This document shows positions 1 through 12,000 of a stretch of 64,000 nt of DNA, piece after piece. Under the pieces are notes generated by a model. It had not been told where the DNA came from. It made no database searches and saw only the letters and a list, made by a program, of their open reading frames with translations. Positions within the stretch are counted from its first letter, which is position 1; each line of letters opens with the position of its first letter. This DNA is from Lepidonotus clava. Its lineage: Eukaryota; Annelida; Polychaeta; Phyllodocida; Polynoidae. The stretch is taken from positions 36,620,792-36,684,791 of the forward strand of contig OW387135.1 of the NCBI GenBank assembly GCA_936440205.1, written 5' to 3'. The position numbers and the translations under genes are program-made.

Positions 1-470
1 AAGTAGGGCATGAAGGCCCGAAACTGGCCTGGATGGAGTCCCGGAAACGCAGGCCCGGAATGGCACGAGGGCCCGAAACCAGGGACGGAAACCCAGGATC
101 CAGGGGAACAACGGCGCGACCGGCTCGGCCCCACGCTACCAAACAATAGGCGACACCCTGTAGATCGAGACCGAGGGTGGACCGTCCGTAGGTACGGATA
201 CCGGCAGAGAGATAACAAACGACTTCCTCCTACCCCTACCATATTTTCCCTCCCCCGCAGTCCTCCGCCCGTCGACGAGCACCGATTCCCGACTGACCCG
301 CTCAACCCCCCCTCATGCACGAGGCACGACTCAAAACATCACATCTCGGTTTCTTGCCCGGATTCTCCGTCCGTCCAAGACCCGAAACAATTCCCACGTC
401 CCTCTGCTGTAGAAACCGGAAACCCCGACCTACCGAGGAACGTCACAGTAACATGATGATAATATGATGT
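1..470. other. GC-rich stretch with short GGCCCGRAA-type repeats
   Basis: The first ~120 bases contain several loose copies of a GGCCCGAAA/GGCCCGGAA word. A + strand frame stays open from 10 to 456, but the conceptual protein is rich in Pro, Arg and Asp, has no recognisable domain, and looks like a by-product of GC-rich composition. I do not call a gene. It may be the edge of a CpG island that continues to the left. Confidence 0.3.
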
Positions 471-890
471 CATTTCTTTATAGTGTCATCATCCCTACAT
501 GTTCCAACACCCTATTAGCTTCGTTTGAAAGAACTGCTCGCTATCTATATCTAAAGGTTTAATCTACAATGAAGAACTACGAATAACTAAATACATTACT
601 GCACTTGTGCACTTTGTTATTTTTACATTCGATTCTCCATATTGATTTATGCAAATCAACTTTTCTACTCTTCCTCATCATACGATTAAAGATAGTTGGC
701 TCAAAGAAAATAAGCAAGAAAACTCCGAAAGCAGCTATCACAATGCTTTCCCTTGGCAACATTCATGGAGTCCCTGTGGCGGACATCCGATCCAACCGTG
801 GAGCCCTCAGGGAATAAATTTTAGCCATTACGCCTACTCAAGGGGCAACCGGATATACCCCCGGGTGTCGTAATTAGGTAGCTGCTGCGT
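471..890. other. Non-coding, AT-rich; one octamer motif
   Basis: No gene is seen. A POU octamer ATGCAAAT lies at 649-656, preceded by ATTGATTT. Short open frames on both strands overlap each other and have no domain content. Confidence 0.4.
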
Positions 891-926
891 CGCCAGGTGG
901 CGTGCATTGTCTTCCGGAACCGGAAG
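891..926. promoter_or_regulatory. Paired palindromes: CGCCAGGTGGCG and head-to-head ETS sites
   Basis: CGCCAGGTGGCG at 891-902 is an inverted repeat (5-bp arms, GG centre) carrying the CTCF-type core AGGTGGC. Nine bases further, CTTCCGG-AA-CCGGAAG at 911-926 is a perfect inverted pair of ETS-family cores (CCGGAAG). Two different palindromes this close together suggest a protein-binding module. Function is inferred from motif shape only. Confidence 0.35.
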
Positions 927-3900
927 TTACTCTGGAGACGCTGGCGCGAGCCCGACCTGGAGAAATTGCTGATGGTAGCTGACATGAGTAATATGATTGG
1001 AATCAAATGGCTCTAGCCACAGGTGAGGAGCTTGATAAAGTTGTATCTAATCCAAACCCGCGACGGTTAGGCCGCCAGCAATTCAATAACAAGCTGACAA
1101 TACAAATTTCGAGTTGTTTGGAACCATTTCGTTCCAAGCAATATGATACTTTTCAATTTCTAACCATCAATTTGATTTGGCAAACCAAAACCATAAACAA
1201 GCCTATCGATGAAAGTTGAATATTGTGGCTACTCTTGACTCATTGCAGTCAGTTAGATTAGCGTTTATATATCAGAGCGCTCATACAGGTACAATAATTT
1301 ACATCCACCTCTATTTCATTTTTATTCTCACAGCTCTCCTTTAAATTGTGTGTCTATTAAAGATAAAATCAAGCAGCTAAGGACGATGAGATAGATACCC
1401 AACTATATTAGCTGTCGGGTCGCTAATCAGAGGCAATGGTATTTTGATGTCAAACCCACTGATCAAACTATATCGATTCCCCTCTGTTGCCTCAGATTGG
1501 GTCTTCTCGGCCGACATCTTGCCGGGACATGTTCAGTTTATTTAGAAGTGTTTTACACCCTAAGCGGTGTCCTCACATAAAAGCCCCGCCCGTCTCCAAT
1601 AGACCGATTAATTGAATAACACGTGGGATGGAAACGCTTTGAGAGGGGCGCCTCCTCCAGGGGGGAACATACCCACCGCGTGTTGACGACTGCCTTCACG
1701 GGTTGCCGCTCGGATCTGAAGATTATGTCTGCTTAAAACACACGATCGCCATCTGAAGGCGTGTTCGACAGAATGTAGACCGGCGCTGTCTTAAGTGGGG
1801 GTGGGCAACAAGGTTATCAAAGCCTCCCTGCCTAGCCGGGCAGTGGATCAACATCTCCACTGGATCAACTGGTGAGAAAATATTACCGAGATTTCACACT
1901 CAAAGCTACATGCCTGCTGTATGGTAAATAAAGATAGGCGGCAATGATTATCGGTAATACCCGCATTATTTAGATGTTGATCTCCACAAAGGAATGGAAA
2001 TAATTCATATCTTATGATTCAATCTGAGAGGTAAAGGTAAGAATGGATGAGTACTGTTCAACAAATAAAACGGGACGATCGAAGACTTAAAAGAAATATT
2101 TACTATGTATAATATTACATTTTTATCAAGCTTAATGACTATCTGGTTAAGGGCTGATACAATTTGTAAATGCGTGATTCGTGATGCGCTCGTATTTTTT
2201 CTGACTGATGTAAACTAAACATCAATTGCAGCGTAACTTATTGAGTGTTTAAAATAGAAATTTCACCTTTACTTTTTGAACATGCACAACAGTTACTGGA
2301 CACGAAGAAATCCCTGAAAACTTCTGGCCTCTTGTTCTACCCAATAAGTAACAATGTCAGCTTTCTTCTACCAACCAAGTAAATATGTAAGCTCAATAGC
2401 CTTTACATAGTTAATGATATATGATGTTCACAAGATTCAAGTTTTGAAAAAATAAGTTTTATAAGTTCTTTATTCTTAAGGTCAAGAAGATGAATATTTT
2501 CAGCTTAGAGAAATCGATACGCTCTAAAATGAAGTATAACCCTACTAGTACGGGTGTACGTACAATTTGATTTGTAAAGCACAACTAAGGAAAGATTTTT
2601 TTCCCCGGAAATGGACGGACGCAGGAAGTAGGAAAAACTAATATATCTGTCAACTTTTAAGCCACATAATACTGACATGTAACTTACACCTGGTGTTTCT
2701 TAATTTCAGATATTATACGCTTGACAAATTAGATTATCAATCAATCTATGTGGCGATATTGCCCGTGTGTTTTTTACATCACCTCTTAATATTCGAATTT
2801 CATAACAGGGTATTCAGTTACATTCAATTAAATTTATGTAGTAATAAATCTACCAAAAACTGGACCAGTGAAATTACATTAACATTGTTGTTTAACGCTT
2901 AGGGTAAGAGTTTCTAACAGATTCTAACAACTTTGGTTGTTTTGCCAAACTTCATCAATCGAGATAGGTAATAACGATTAAAAACGAGGAAACCGGTAAA
3001 GATAGATTTGAGTACCACACCCAGTTGCGAAAGTTTTCAATTGACATTAGATAATGCAACAAGCCTGGTCCTGGTAAAAGCGTCAACACTGGTTTGCATC
3101 TACAAATCTCTATGCACAGGTAGAAAGCAATGAGATTTTACCTGAAACTATATAGCTAATATTGCAATTACATAGATACACATGCTAAAGGAATAAGCTG
3201 ACAGACACAGGTTCTCATGTTTCCTTTATTTCAAGATTTGAATTTTTTCAGATTACTCTTGCAAGAGGTGGTGGTTTCTACTTAATTGGAAAGGTAATTC
3301 AGACTATGACGAGAAATATTCCATACAGATTTTGAGGGATGGGGCATCAAACTAAATGCAAACAGATGCATATATGGGTAAGATCCCTGGACCCAATAAA
3401 CCAAACGGATCTTCTAATGCATAGCTTTCAATATTATATTCAATTAAAAATGTATAATCCTTCATTGTCGTGAAATACTTAGTTTTGATTGGTTAGTAAT
3501 CTGTAAATCTTGCAATTGACCACATTCATAGAAAGTCATAATATCTTAGCATGACTTGTGAATATATGAAACTCAGGTTTTACCTATTCCACCGATGTAA
3601 TTTGTTGGGACTGAGATGGCCTATTAAGTGGACTTTGTCCAGTCATTGTCCACCGCCAGAACATAAACATAAGGCTTGTATCATATGTTAGTCTTGCACT
3701 GACAATACAATGATTACTAACCCGTTTATAATAGCTGTTATGATAATGATATGTTCTTTAAACATATTCCTTGTTATTCACTCTATTTAAATGGAATGTA
3801 CACCTAAGACACCATCGTTAATTATGATTTGAGTTTTACTGAATGTTCACTACGTAGAAAAATAGTTCTAGTTCTCCCCGTAATGCTATTTCTAACAATA

Positions 3901-4229
3901 CTTGAATCCCCACAACGCCTCTTTTTGTCAAGTATTTATATATTACATCCTAGATATCCATGGGGAACAATATAGTGTCATCAAAGGGGTTCTTAAAAAT
4001 TAGAATTTAAGTACGGTCATGGAATATGTACTATGAATATAATATTACATTGGAGAGGGTGGGGAGGAAATTTGCCCTACAAATCCCAGATTAAAGATTA
4101 AAGTAGTGAGTTCGCTAGCCAGTTAGCGACCTGCTGGGGCAAGGATGGGGAAACTAGGGAGGCGTTGGGTGTGTGTGTGTCTGTACGGAGGTTGCCCTTT
4201 CCTTTCTGTTGGGCTTCAGATGCTGTTCC
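927..4229. other. Non-coding AT-rich stretch
   Basis: More than 3 kb with no credible coding frame, RNA gene or repeat array. Stops are frequent in all frames. Nothing beyond simple AT-rich sequence was recognised. Confidence 0.5.
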
Positions 4230-4420
4230 CCTGATCTAACCCCTGTCCGACCGCTCCCTCCCACCCCAACACCTCCCCGCTGACTGGCTGCTGATCCCTG
4301 CTGGAGGAGGAGGCGTGAGAGCGTGCGCGGCGGGCGGAGGGGGCGGGGGCGGGACGGCAGGGCGGGGGGGGGGGGCGGCGTCGGAGGGCGTGAAATGGGG
4401 CGGGCAGGTCCGGCAGCCCA
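4230..4420. repeat. GC-rich, G-run island
   Basis: A sharp GC-rich patch containing a 12-base G run (4364-4375) and several GGGCGGGG-like words (GC-box or G-quadruplex potential). The proline-rich minus-strand frame here is a consequence of the G runs, not a gene. Confidence 0.4.
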
Positions 4421-6158
4421 ACCTATTTCATTCCTGGCCTGCGGGACATCTCCCCACTGGGGCTTCCAGCCGCTAATTTCTCACTAGGGGGCAGGGCTGT
4501 CGCCGGCAGTCAGGGAATAAAGGTGAAGGGAAGCTGGGGTTAGTTGAATTTCGAGGTGAGGACAGGGTGCGGCAGTGTAGGACCATACATTTGTTTCATC
4601 AATATCATAGGTTACAGGATTTTGTAAATGATATTGGAAACAATTATTGTAATAATTCCATATACATGCTCATGCAATAACTTACTTTTATTAACTGATT
4701 AAACAGCAGTGATCATAAACTGTATTTAAGTAATAATTTGAAGAGAACCTCGTCCATTGTGTAACCATTAGATCTATAGAAATATATTCGGCGCCTATAT
4801 ATGTATATATCCATAGGATCTGCTATACGGCCCAGGGTAGTAGGGAGTCCCTAATCCTACCCTCGTTATGAAAACAGATACAACGCATGGACAAGGGGAT
4901 CAGATCAGCGTAATCCACGGATCAGTCTGCGACTAACTTTGTCAGACACAGTAACAACACAGATTTAGGTACAGCCACTCCCCGCCCCCACTCAGCAGTT
5001 CAAATGATGGGCAGCCCAGATAAAGATTGTTTTAAATACTAAAACCAAACTTGTCTTTGGTTGACGTGATACCCATTGCAGTGCAATGACAATAAGATTC
5101 TTTAAAAACAGATCAATGGCACTTTAAGTGTGTGAGTAATGTTGTCATCTTTAGGAAACAAACGTCGGTGTGTGCTTGTGCATGAGGATAGTTATTGGCT
5201 TCTTAAAATGGTATGCATGCTCAGAAGATAAGCCACGTATTTCACAGATAACAGATAAACGCTGGACGAATAAAACTGCCAGGATTACGGAGTAGTAGGG
5301 ATAATCCAAATCTGATTAGTCCCCAGATCGAAGCTTACAATCCAGCATGCCATTGAAGCACAGTTCACCATTGCTACTATAGATTGAGCGGTGTTGGACA
5401 AGAAGATGTTAAGCAGGAATTCTTTCTTAGAATTACGCGGTATGCTAGACACCAGACAGCAATACGTACCATAATCAAGGTTATAAAACTTTGATTAAAA
5501 CATTGAGCAAAAAACTATATTTTTCTCCCATCTAGTTACATTAGATAAGATGTATTCATACTTATATATGAATTATCAATTTGTACATGGCATAAACGCT
5601 GAGGTCATTGCTCAAATGAATACAAGCTAACAATACTATATTGAATAGGTCTTTCTAGCCCCAAGCTTATGACACGTTTGATGGAAGCATCTTTTCCTTC
5701 TAAAGGAAAGCTTATCAAATACAAAAATGTCTTGTTCGGTAAAAACAGGATTGAAGCAGCGGAATCGATCCCACCCAGTACAGAAGTAGGTGTTGAAACG
5801 ATGAAATTGGCGCAGGGTTTGCTTGAGGTAGAAAATGATCAATACTGCTTGAGGAATTATACATTCTTTTGTTACTTTCCATTTATAAACGTTCAGGCAC
5901 TACGAAGACATTGTTGTAACGATTTATCATTCGAAATCAAAATGGCCAAGCCTTGACACTGCTCTCCCTAACTAATGTTCCCTTGTTAAGCACACAACTG
6001 TTCAGCATGTAACGTAAGCCGATAACCGATTTCCTGCATATTAAATCAAAGTGTCAATTTCTTCATAGTAGGCATATTTAAAATTTCTTTGGTAATCTTT
6101 GACATTATTGAAAGTTAACATTTAGTATTTTTCTTTATCATGTTTTTAACGACACAAT
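4421..6158. other. Non-coding stretch
   Basis: No gene seen. A 95-codon + frame at 5669-5956 overlaps a 68-codon minus-strand frame. Neither shows a domain, a splice context or a recognisable family, so neither is called. Confidence 0.45.
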
Positions 6159-6291
6159 CAACTATCCGGGGTAAGGAGAATTGTCGAAAAACAATTCTCT
6201 TATTACATTCCCTCATTAGCATAATAATTATATAGACCTACTGTTTACGGCACAGCAGCATCTGTGGAATTCTCCTTACCCCGGAGAGTTG
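6159..6291. mobile_element. Short palindromic MITE-like element
   Basis: The left arm (6159-6182) and right arm (6268-6291) are inverted copies of one another over 24 bp with a single mismatch; both include TCCGGGGTAAGGAGAATT. The 133-bp total length and lack of coding capacity fit a non-autonomous DNA transposon. The left arm also forms a separate perfect 9-bp hairpin, GAGAATTGT (6176-6184) with ACAATTCTC (6191-6199). I could not identify a target-site duplication, so the superfamily is unknown. Confidence 0.65.
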
Positions 6292-7154
6292 GTTTCCTGT
6301 ATAAATAATTGTTGAATTGACACCAGTTTCCATCATGGTAAGTTGTATCTATCGTTGTATAAACGCAAGCTACAAAAGATTGAACAATTCCTCTAGGTGT
6401 CATAAATGTAGTGTGTAAAAATGTTGACAATGGCAGGTAACCTTTTCTAGTTATTAGACATTAATATTGTATTAAGCTTCTGCAAATGGTAATATAGCCT
6501 GTACTTGAAAATGTTCACTGCCGTATGACTCATTGTATGTATGATCCGTCCCTCCTCCATGCAAGATCTCTTTTATTTTGTCAACGCCCAGGTATCACAT
6601 GTCAAACAATGGATAGCGATTAATAGTAATAACCCTGGTTAGGGTGGGAAGAATTCCGTTTTGGTTGTAATGGTAAGACATGTCGCCGTACATGCGTAAT
6701 GATGCAGCAACGAGTGAATAGAACAGCTGAATTTTAAGTACATCACATTACCAAAACATTTCTTAAGAATTGGTTAAATACGACTATTGTCTTAAGTGGT
6801 TTATGGGGGCTACACCGAAAAACGATTGTCACCAGTCACACATTCCTTTTTCGGTTTGATAATATTCTTCCAGAACAAAGGTACAATAAAGAGTATATGG
6901 AATTAAGTAACCAAATATCAAGGATTTATCCACACTCAGTTGATAATTGTTTATGTGCTATACATATACCATCAGGCACCACATTGTGTAATTCATCTCA
7001 TGAGTTGAATCACATGATTCATTGAATTTTATGAGGAGAACTATGATACAAATGGTCTAGATGATGTTTATATTATGTACATACTGTTGCCACATTGTTT
7101 CAGTGGGGGACTAAACTTGTCTCATTATAGTGATGATAGATGGAGTAATTAATT
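6292..7154. other. Non-coding AT-rich stretch
   Basis: No gene, repeat array or RNA recognised. Confidence 0.5.
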
Positions 7155-7182
7155 GGGATGGGGGTGGGGTGGGGGTGGGGGG
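7155..7182 (+). repeat. G-quadruplex-prone G-tract cluster
   Basis: Five G tracts of 3-6 bases separated by one or two bases lie on the + strand. This exceeds the usual four-tract rule for intramolecular G-quadruplexes. It stands at the head of a purine-rich, GC-rich patch that runs to about 7600. Confidence 0.5.
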
Positions 7183-8129
7183 CTCCTGGGATGGGACGAG
7201 AGGCACATATATAGATACAGAGCGGTCCGAATGTACCCGGTGTGAGTGATTATATAGGTGGGCAGTTATGACGGAGTCGGCTGTGTCGGTGGTGTGGGCG
7301 AGAAGAGACAGGGGAATGTAATCAATCGATGGCCGGTCTTGTCGAGTCCATGTCCACAGTTACAGATGCATAGTCATGGCGGCCTCAAAGAGACCCATCC
7401 GTCTTGGTCCGGGCTATCGGGAGGGAGGGGGGCTCTATCCGGGTCCCGGGACACGAGCAGGGGTCACAGGACCCTGGAGGAGCTGGAGGGGGTCAAGGGA
7501 AGGCAGGGTGCGGGGTGGGCGGCCAAAGTATGTAGCGAGACGAGGGGTGGGGAGAGTAAAATTAATGTTGATAGTGGCAAGGGAAGATGACAGTGGGGGA
7601 TTCTGGCATTAAAACCAAGATCAGACTAGGAGAAGGGTTCAATCTCCATTTATAAGTGTTGGAATTGTGAACTGCTCGGCGACCGACTCCAGCGACATTC
7701 TTTGACTACTTAAAACCCTCCCACTCCCTCATCATATCAGGTACAAGAAGCATAATTTTGAGTCACCAACCAACAGGTATACAGTCAAGACATCATTAGG
7801 CGGGAGGAAGAAGGTCAGAAAAACAATCACATGAGGAGAGTGTCTCCAAGTTTAGTTTCCAACTCTATTAGTGTGCCGCTCACTTCACTGTGGAAATAAA
7901 GGTTGAAGAGTGATTTGGAGTATGGGGTTTTACTAGGTTGGGTGAGAATCTGGGTCAACAGGGTGCGCTTGGAGCAACTCAAACTACACAGTCATGTTGC
8001 CACTGATATGGATGATATGGTGCATTCCTCAATATGGTTTGCCATCCTTAGCATGGTGCAATCTGTTCGTGTTTATGTCAGGGAGTGATGCGACCATAAA
8101 AGTTGATATTTATCGTTTGTGGTTTTTGC
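7183..8129. other. Purine-rich GC patch followed by unique sequence
   Basis: 7250-7600 is G/A-rich, so two overlapping + frames stay open (110 and 78 codons), but neither encodes a recognisable domain. The remainder is ordinary non-coding sequence. Confidence 0.4.
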
Positions 8130-8660
8130 GAATCAAACTGGATTATTTTCCAAACATTATGCAGGCATGATAATCATTAGGTAGGAAAGTAACGTTGGAC
8201 TTATCAATAGTTTTATAGTTAGTTGTCTGAAGCAAAATACAACCTGTCTGCGTGTATCAAAGAAGATTTATCGCAATACAAATAAGTAGTAAATGAGAAA
8301 GGCCTTTGGATCAGGGTATATTTTAATGTTCCTCGTTAAACGTGTTACTATTTGACTGTTCTTTATCATTCACAAAATTGGTCATTTTAGGTTACGAGCA
8401 CATCGTGGCAGTTTTTTCTATGTTCGGCATGATAAGTACGAAACGCATTTGGATCGTTATACAAATAAGTAGTATATGATAAAGGCATTTGGATCAGAGT
8501 ATATTTGACATGGCTTTGATTATCCGACTTATAATTATTCGACTGTTCATGACTCCAACATAATTAAGTCATTTTAGGTAGTTTACATCATTATGGTAGC
8601 CTATTATTTCTCTAAAATTATGCGGGCAAGATTTGTATGAAGCATGTTTGAATCGCAAAA
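8130..8660 (+). repeat. Degenerate ~183-bp tandem repeat
   Basis: ATACAAATAAGTAGT at 8276 recurs at 8459 and is followed in both copies by AAAGGC.TTTGGATCAG.GTATATTT. CATTTTAGG recurs at 8383 and 8570. Flanking fragments (ATTATGCAGGCATGAT near 8158, ATTATGCGGGCAAGAT near 8617) look like parts of diverged outer units. The unit is non-coding, a minor satellite or a locally duplicated segment. Confidence 0.6.
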
Positions 8661-10799
8661 GGGTCGAATACATTTATATGGACCTAGATGCTTTTTATTG
8701 GGGTGGGGGGTGGGAGATTCTTCATATTCAGATGGCTAATCGTTTTACTTCATACTTTCATTCAAGGTATCATGTATAAGGCATATTTCTGCTAAAATTG
8801 TGGCAGATATAAAAAAGGCAACGACGCAATTCAGCGCCCACCCGGGCCCGTGCCTATTATTAGCTTAGTGTAATTCTCAGTGATTCCTGAATAAATAAAT
8901 CGAGAAATAAAACATACAAAGGCTGCAGATGCATGTCGTCACATTGGATTTTACACCAAGTCGGAACCAGCCTTCACCAGCCTATTAACTGTGCTTACAC
9001 TTTCAATTTCCGTCCAGTCTCTCGCAACATGGCAGAGTGTCTGGGGGTTATCATTTATTTAATATATATTACCCATGGGGAACAAAACATTGGTGACAAC
9101 CCTTCCAAGCCTTGGGCCAATGGTTTTTCTGGGTGAGCTGCAGTTGAAGGCTTTCTTGCCGGCCACATCAGCAGGCCCGGCGGGGCATTCCGTAACCCGA
9201 TGCCCGCACGCTATTTATGACCAGTGACAGGCCATAAAATCCAACCAGAAGTCAGGCCTGTATTTCCTGCCGTTTCTGGTAAGCCTAGTCGGGATTTAAA
9301 TACAAATGACGGCTTCTTCGGTAAATATTTCCGGATCGGTGGTTGCCTGTTATATAATCTGGAAAACTACGACAGTTTCAAAAACACTTATATATCGCAG
9401 CTGATCACGTGACATAATGTATCGCTTGTCATATTCTAGTTTTATACTTCATTAGAAAATATTAAGTTATGATTATATTTCTGTACTTTATATAAAGATT
9501 GAACACTTATATAGGTTACTGTTCACTCAATATTCCATTGTTATTGACACAATTTTCTATCATCAGGCATATTTCTGTTTTTTTCTCAGTAATATCCTCA
9601 TCACTTATCATGTCCAATGAAAGATCACGTTCGCTGTAAACAGCTTTAGCTAGAAGAAATGAATACCTATTATACTTATTATGCCAATGTGTCAGGCCAG
9701 AATGTTCAGCATGGGCATATATTCTCAGTTATATGAGATTTTTTAGTCAACTTGAGCTGCACCGCATCCAGCCATACTGTTATCCAAAACCCTTATATTA
9801 TTTTTTAAAAAAACACCGCTACACCGAACCTTGCAGCACTTGCAGTACGGATCACCCTCTCAGTTTACTATGGGTCCTCCCCATCTCCCTCACCACATCG
9901 CCCTTTTGTTACCCGTTAGCACATACACTACTAGGGGGTTAATGAAATAACCGTGGTGTACCAAAAGGATGTGATTATCACCGATTGTTATGAGGGTACC
10001 AGTAGGGTACACAATGTCCCACAAGACGGGCTTTGGAGTATGATGCTCACTAGGGTGGTGGAGGGGTGCGGGGCTTACTCTCTTTGGGACACTGGAGGCT
10101 AAGTGAAAGTAGAAATTGATGGGGTGCTGGTGCTGTATCTGATACAGGCATTGTACAGAAGGAGGGGTGCTGATGCAAAGTGGGTTTGGGTTACGGTGGC
10201 CGTGTATATAGCCGAGCCATGTTAGCGCCAGGCGGAGACTGCGCATTGCTCTGACTGATGTGAGGGGAATAATGCGGACGGCCATGTAAGGGGAGGAGCC
10301 GACATGCGTCCTGGGCCGGCCTTTGGACGCTGAGTGGGATTGAGTGGAAATAAATGGATGTCAAGTGTCAATGGTGATAGCGGTCGGCGCTGTGATGACA
10401 GATGAAAGCAGGTCATTATGGCATGGCGGCCAGGGAAAATACAACTACTGCAAACAGACTTTTAATGGTAAGAGCTGTCAGAGAGTATCAATAGACATGT
10501 GTGCTTGTCACCCATATCCTTTTACTTTATTGTTATGTATCTCTTTTTAATCCTGTTTTTGACACCTCACCTCAGCCCCCTATACATAAACCTCACCAAG
10601 GGGCGAACGTATCCCATGTCTCTACATAAGAAAGGGAAATAATTCACAAGCTCGTTGAGGCAATCTCATTAATCAATTTCCTATCTAAATGCCTTTTTCT
10701 GAAAATTGTATCGAAATATTTTCAAAATAGCAACACACCAGCAGTAATAGCAAGTGAACAAGTGTGTCTAACTCCCATTTGTAGAGAATATTAAGGGTT
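8661..10799. other. Non-coding; GC-richer block near 9120-9340
   Basis: No gene seen. The 9120-9340 block contains CTATTTATGACC and GGCCATAAAA, in which TTTATG/CATAAA resembles posterior-Hox or Cdx sites. Overlapping short frames around 9890-10420 on the minus strand have no domains and are not called. Confidence 0.4.
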
Positions 10800-11756
10800 C
10801 CGGGTACGTTAGGAGGTCATCCGCTTACAGGCAGCCCGGGGGCGGCAGTAGGTCGGGAGATGGGTTGCGAATGGGCATCTGCAAAACCGGCACATCCTGG
10901 AAGACATCCATTGGCGCCAATTACTTCCTCCAGGGCGGCGACTCGCTACCCGTGGGGCCGGCGGAGAGGTCGGGCGTTGCACCCCCGACATGACGTTGTC
11001 ATCGTCATCGTCCTTGTCGAATCAAAATTCGATTGTGCGCAAAGGAGGCACTCAGGCGGCGCCCTCCTAATCAGTACTCAATGGCCGGCCCCCGCGCGCC
11101 CTCAATCGGGCTTTCGCCGCCGACACTTTTTGTCCGCCTGCAGATTGAATTTATGTTTCGGATTTTGTATCTCAGTGGGCGGTCGGTGGTAGTGTGTGGG
11201 TGGTGAAAGGGTGGGGTGAGGGGCTGGTAAAGGGTTTTATCATGGGTAACGGCCGGGACCTGTGCGTTCTCCCCACCACCCTTCTTTTGCAGCACACGGT
11301 TACACTTCCTGGAACAATTGCACGATTCGTATAACAGGGCGTTTTTCAAACTGGGCTCCTACTGGAATGTCCCGGGCTCCCAGCGGCATGTGACGAAAAG
11401 TTACAAAAAAAATGTGTAAACAAGAAAAACGTTAACGAGAAAATGGGTCCGTTTTATCTTCCACGCAAAAACAAGAACCTAACGTTTTGAAAGGCGCCGT
11501 TTTCATTGGCGCCCAAACCCCGGAGATCCAACCCGAAACACTGGCGCCACCCCCGCCTGAGCAGGAAGAGTGGACGCGCTGCCAGCTAAAACCCGCCGTG
11601 CAACCAGAGAAAGGCGTCAACCTTGGAATAAAATTCATTTTATGCAATCCTATTGACTGGTGGTGGCGTTGGGCGCTCATCACCGGCAGGGGGCTAGAAT
11701 AATGCCATTATTGGGAAAGTGGTACTCCGGGCACCAGTGGCGGTGTAAGTAGGCGC
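10800..11756. other. GC-rich block, possible CpG island
   Basis: CpG-bearing sequence at about 10800-11110 and 11480-11700 separated by an AT-richer piece. Frames are open on both strands because of composition. No exon with a recognisable protein or a clear splice context was found. Confidence 0.35.
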
Positions 11757-12000
11757 CGGGAGGGAGGGAGGGGGGGTTGAGGACTGGGAGGGGGGCAGGA
11801 GGTGCAGGGAACATGGAGGGGGCGTCGGTGGGGAGGGGACCGGGAGGGGTAGGAGATCCGGAGGAGGGCAGGGGACCAGGAGTGAGGGGGAAGGTACCAG
11901 GAGGGAGTGGGAGGGGGCTGGGAGGGGACAGGGGACCTGGATGGAGAGGGGGCAGGGAGGGCGTTTCTGCGGGGGTTGGGGTTGGGTGGGGGTGGGGAGG
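11757..12000 (+). repeat. Polypurine (G/A) tract, imperfect minisatellite
   Basis: About 240 bases are almost entirely G and A on the + strand, with imperfectly repeating GGGAGGGG and GGGGACC words. All three minus-strand frames are open with Pro/Ser-rich translations, which is the expected artefact of such a tract. It is prone to triplex and G-quadruplex structures. Confidence 0.6.
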
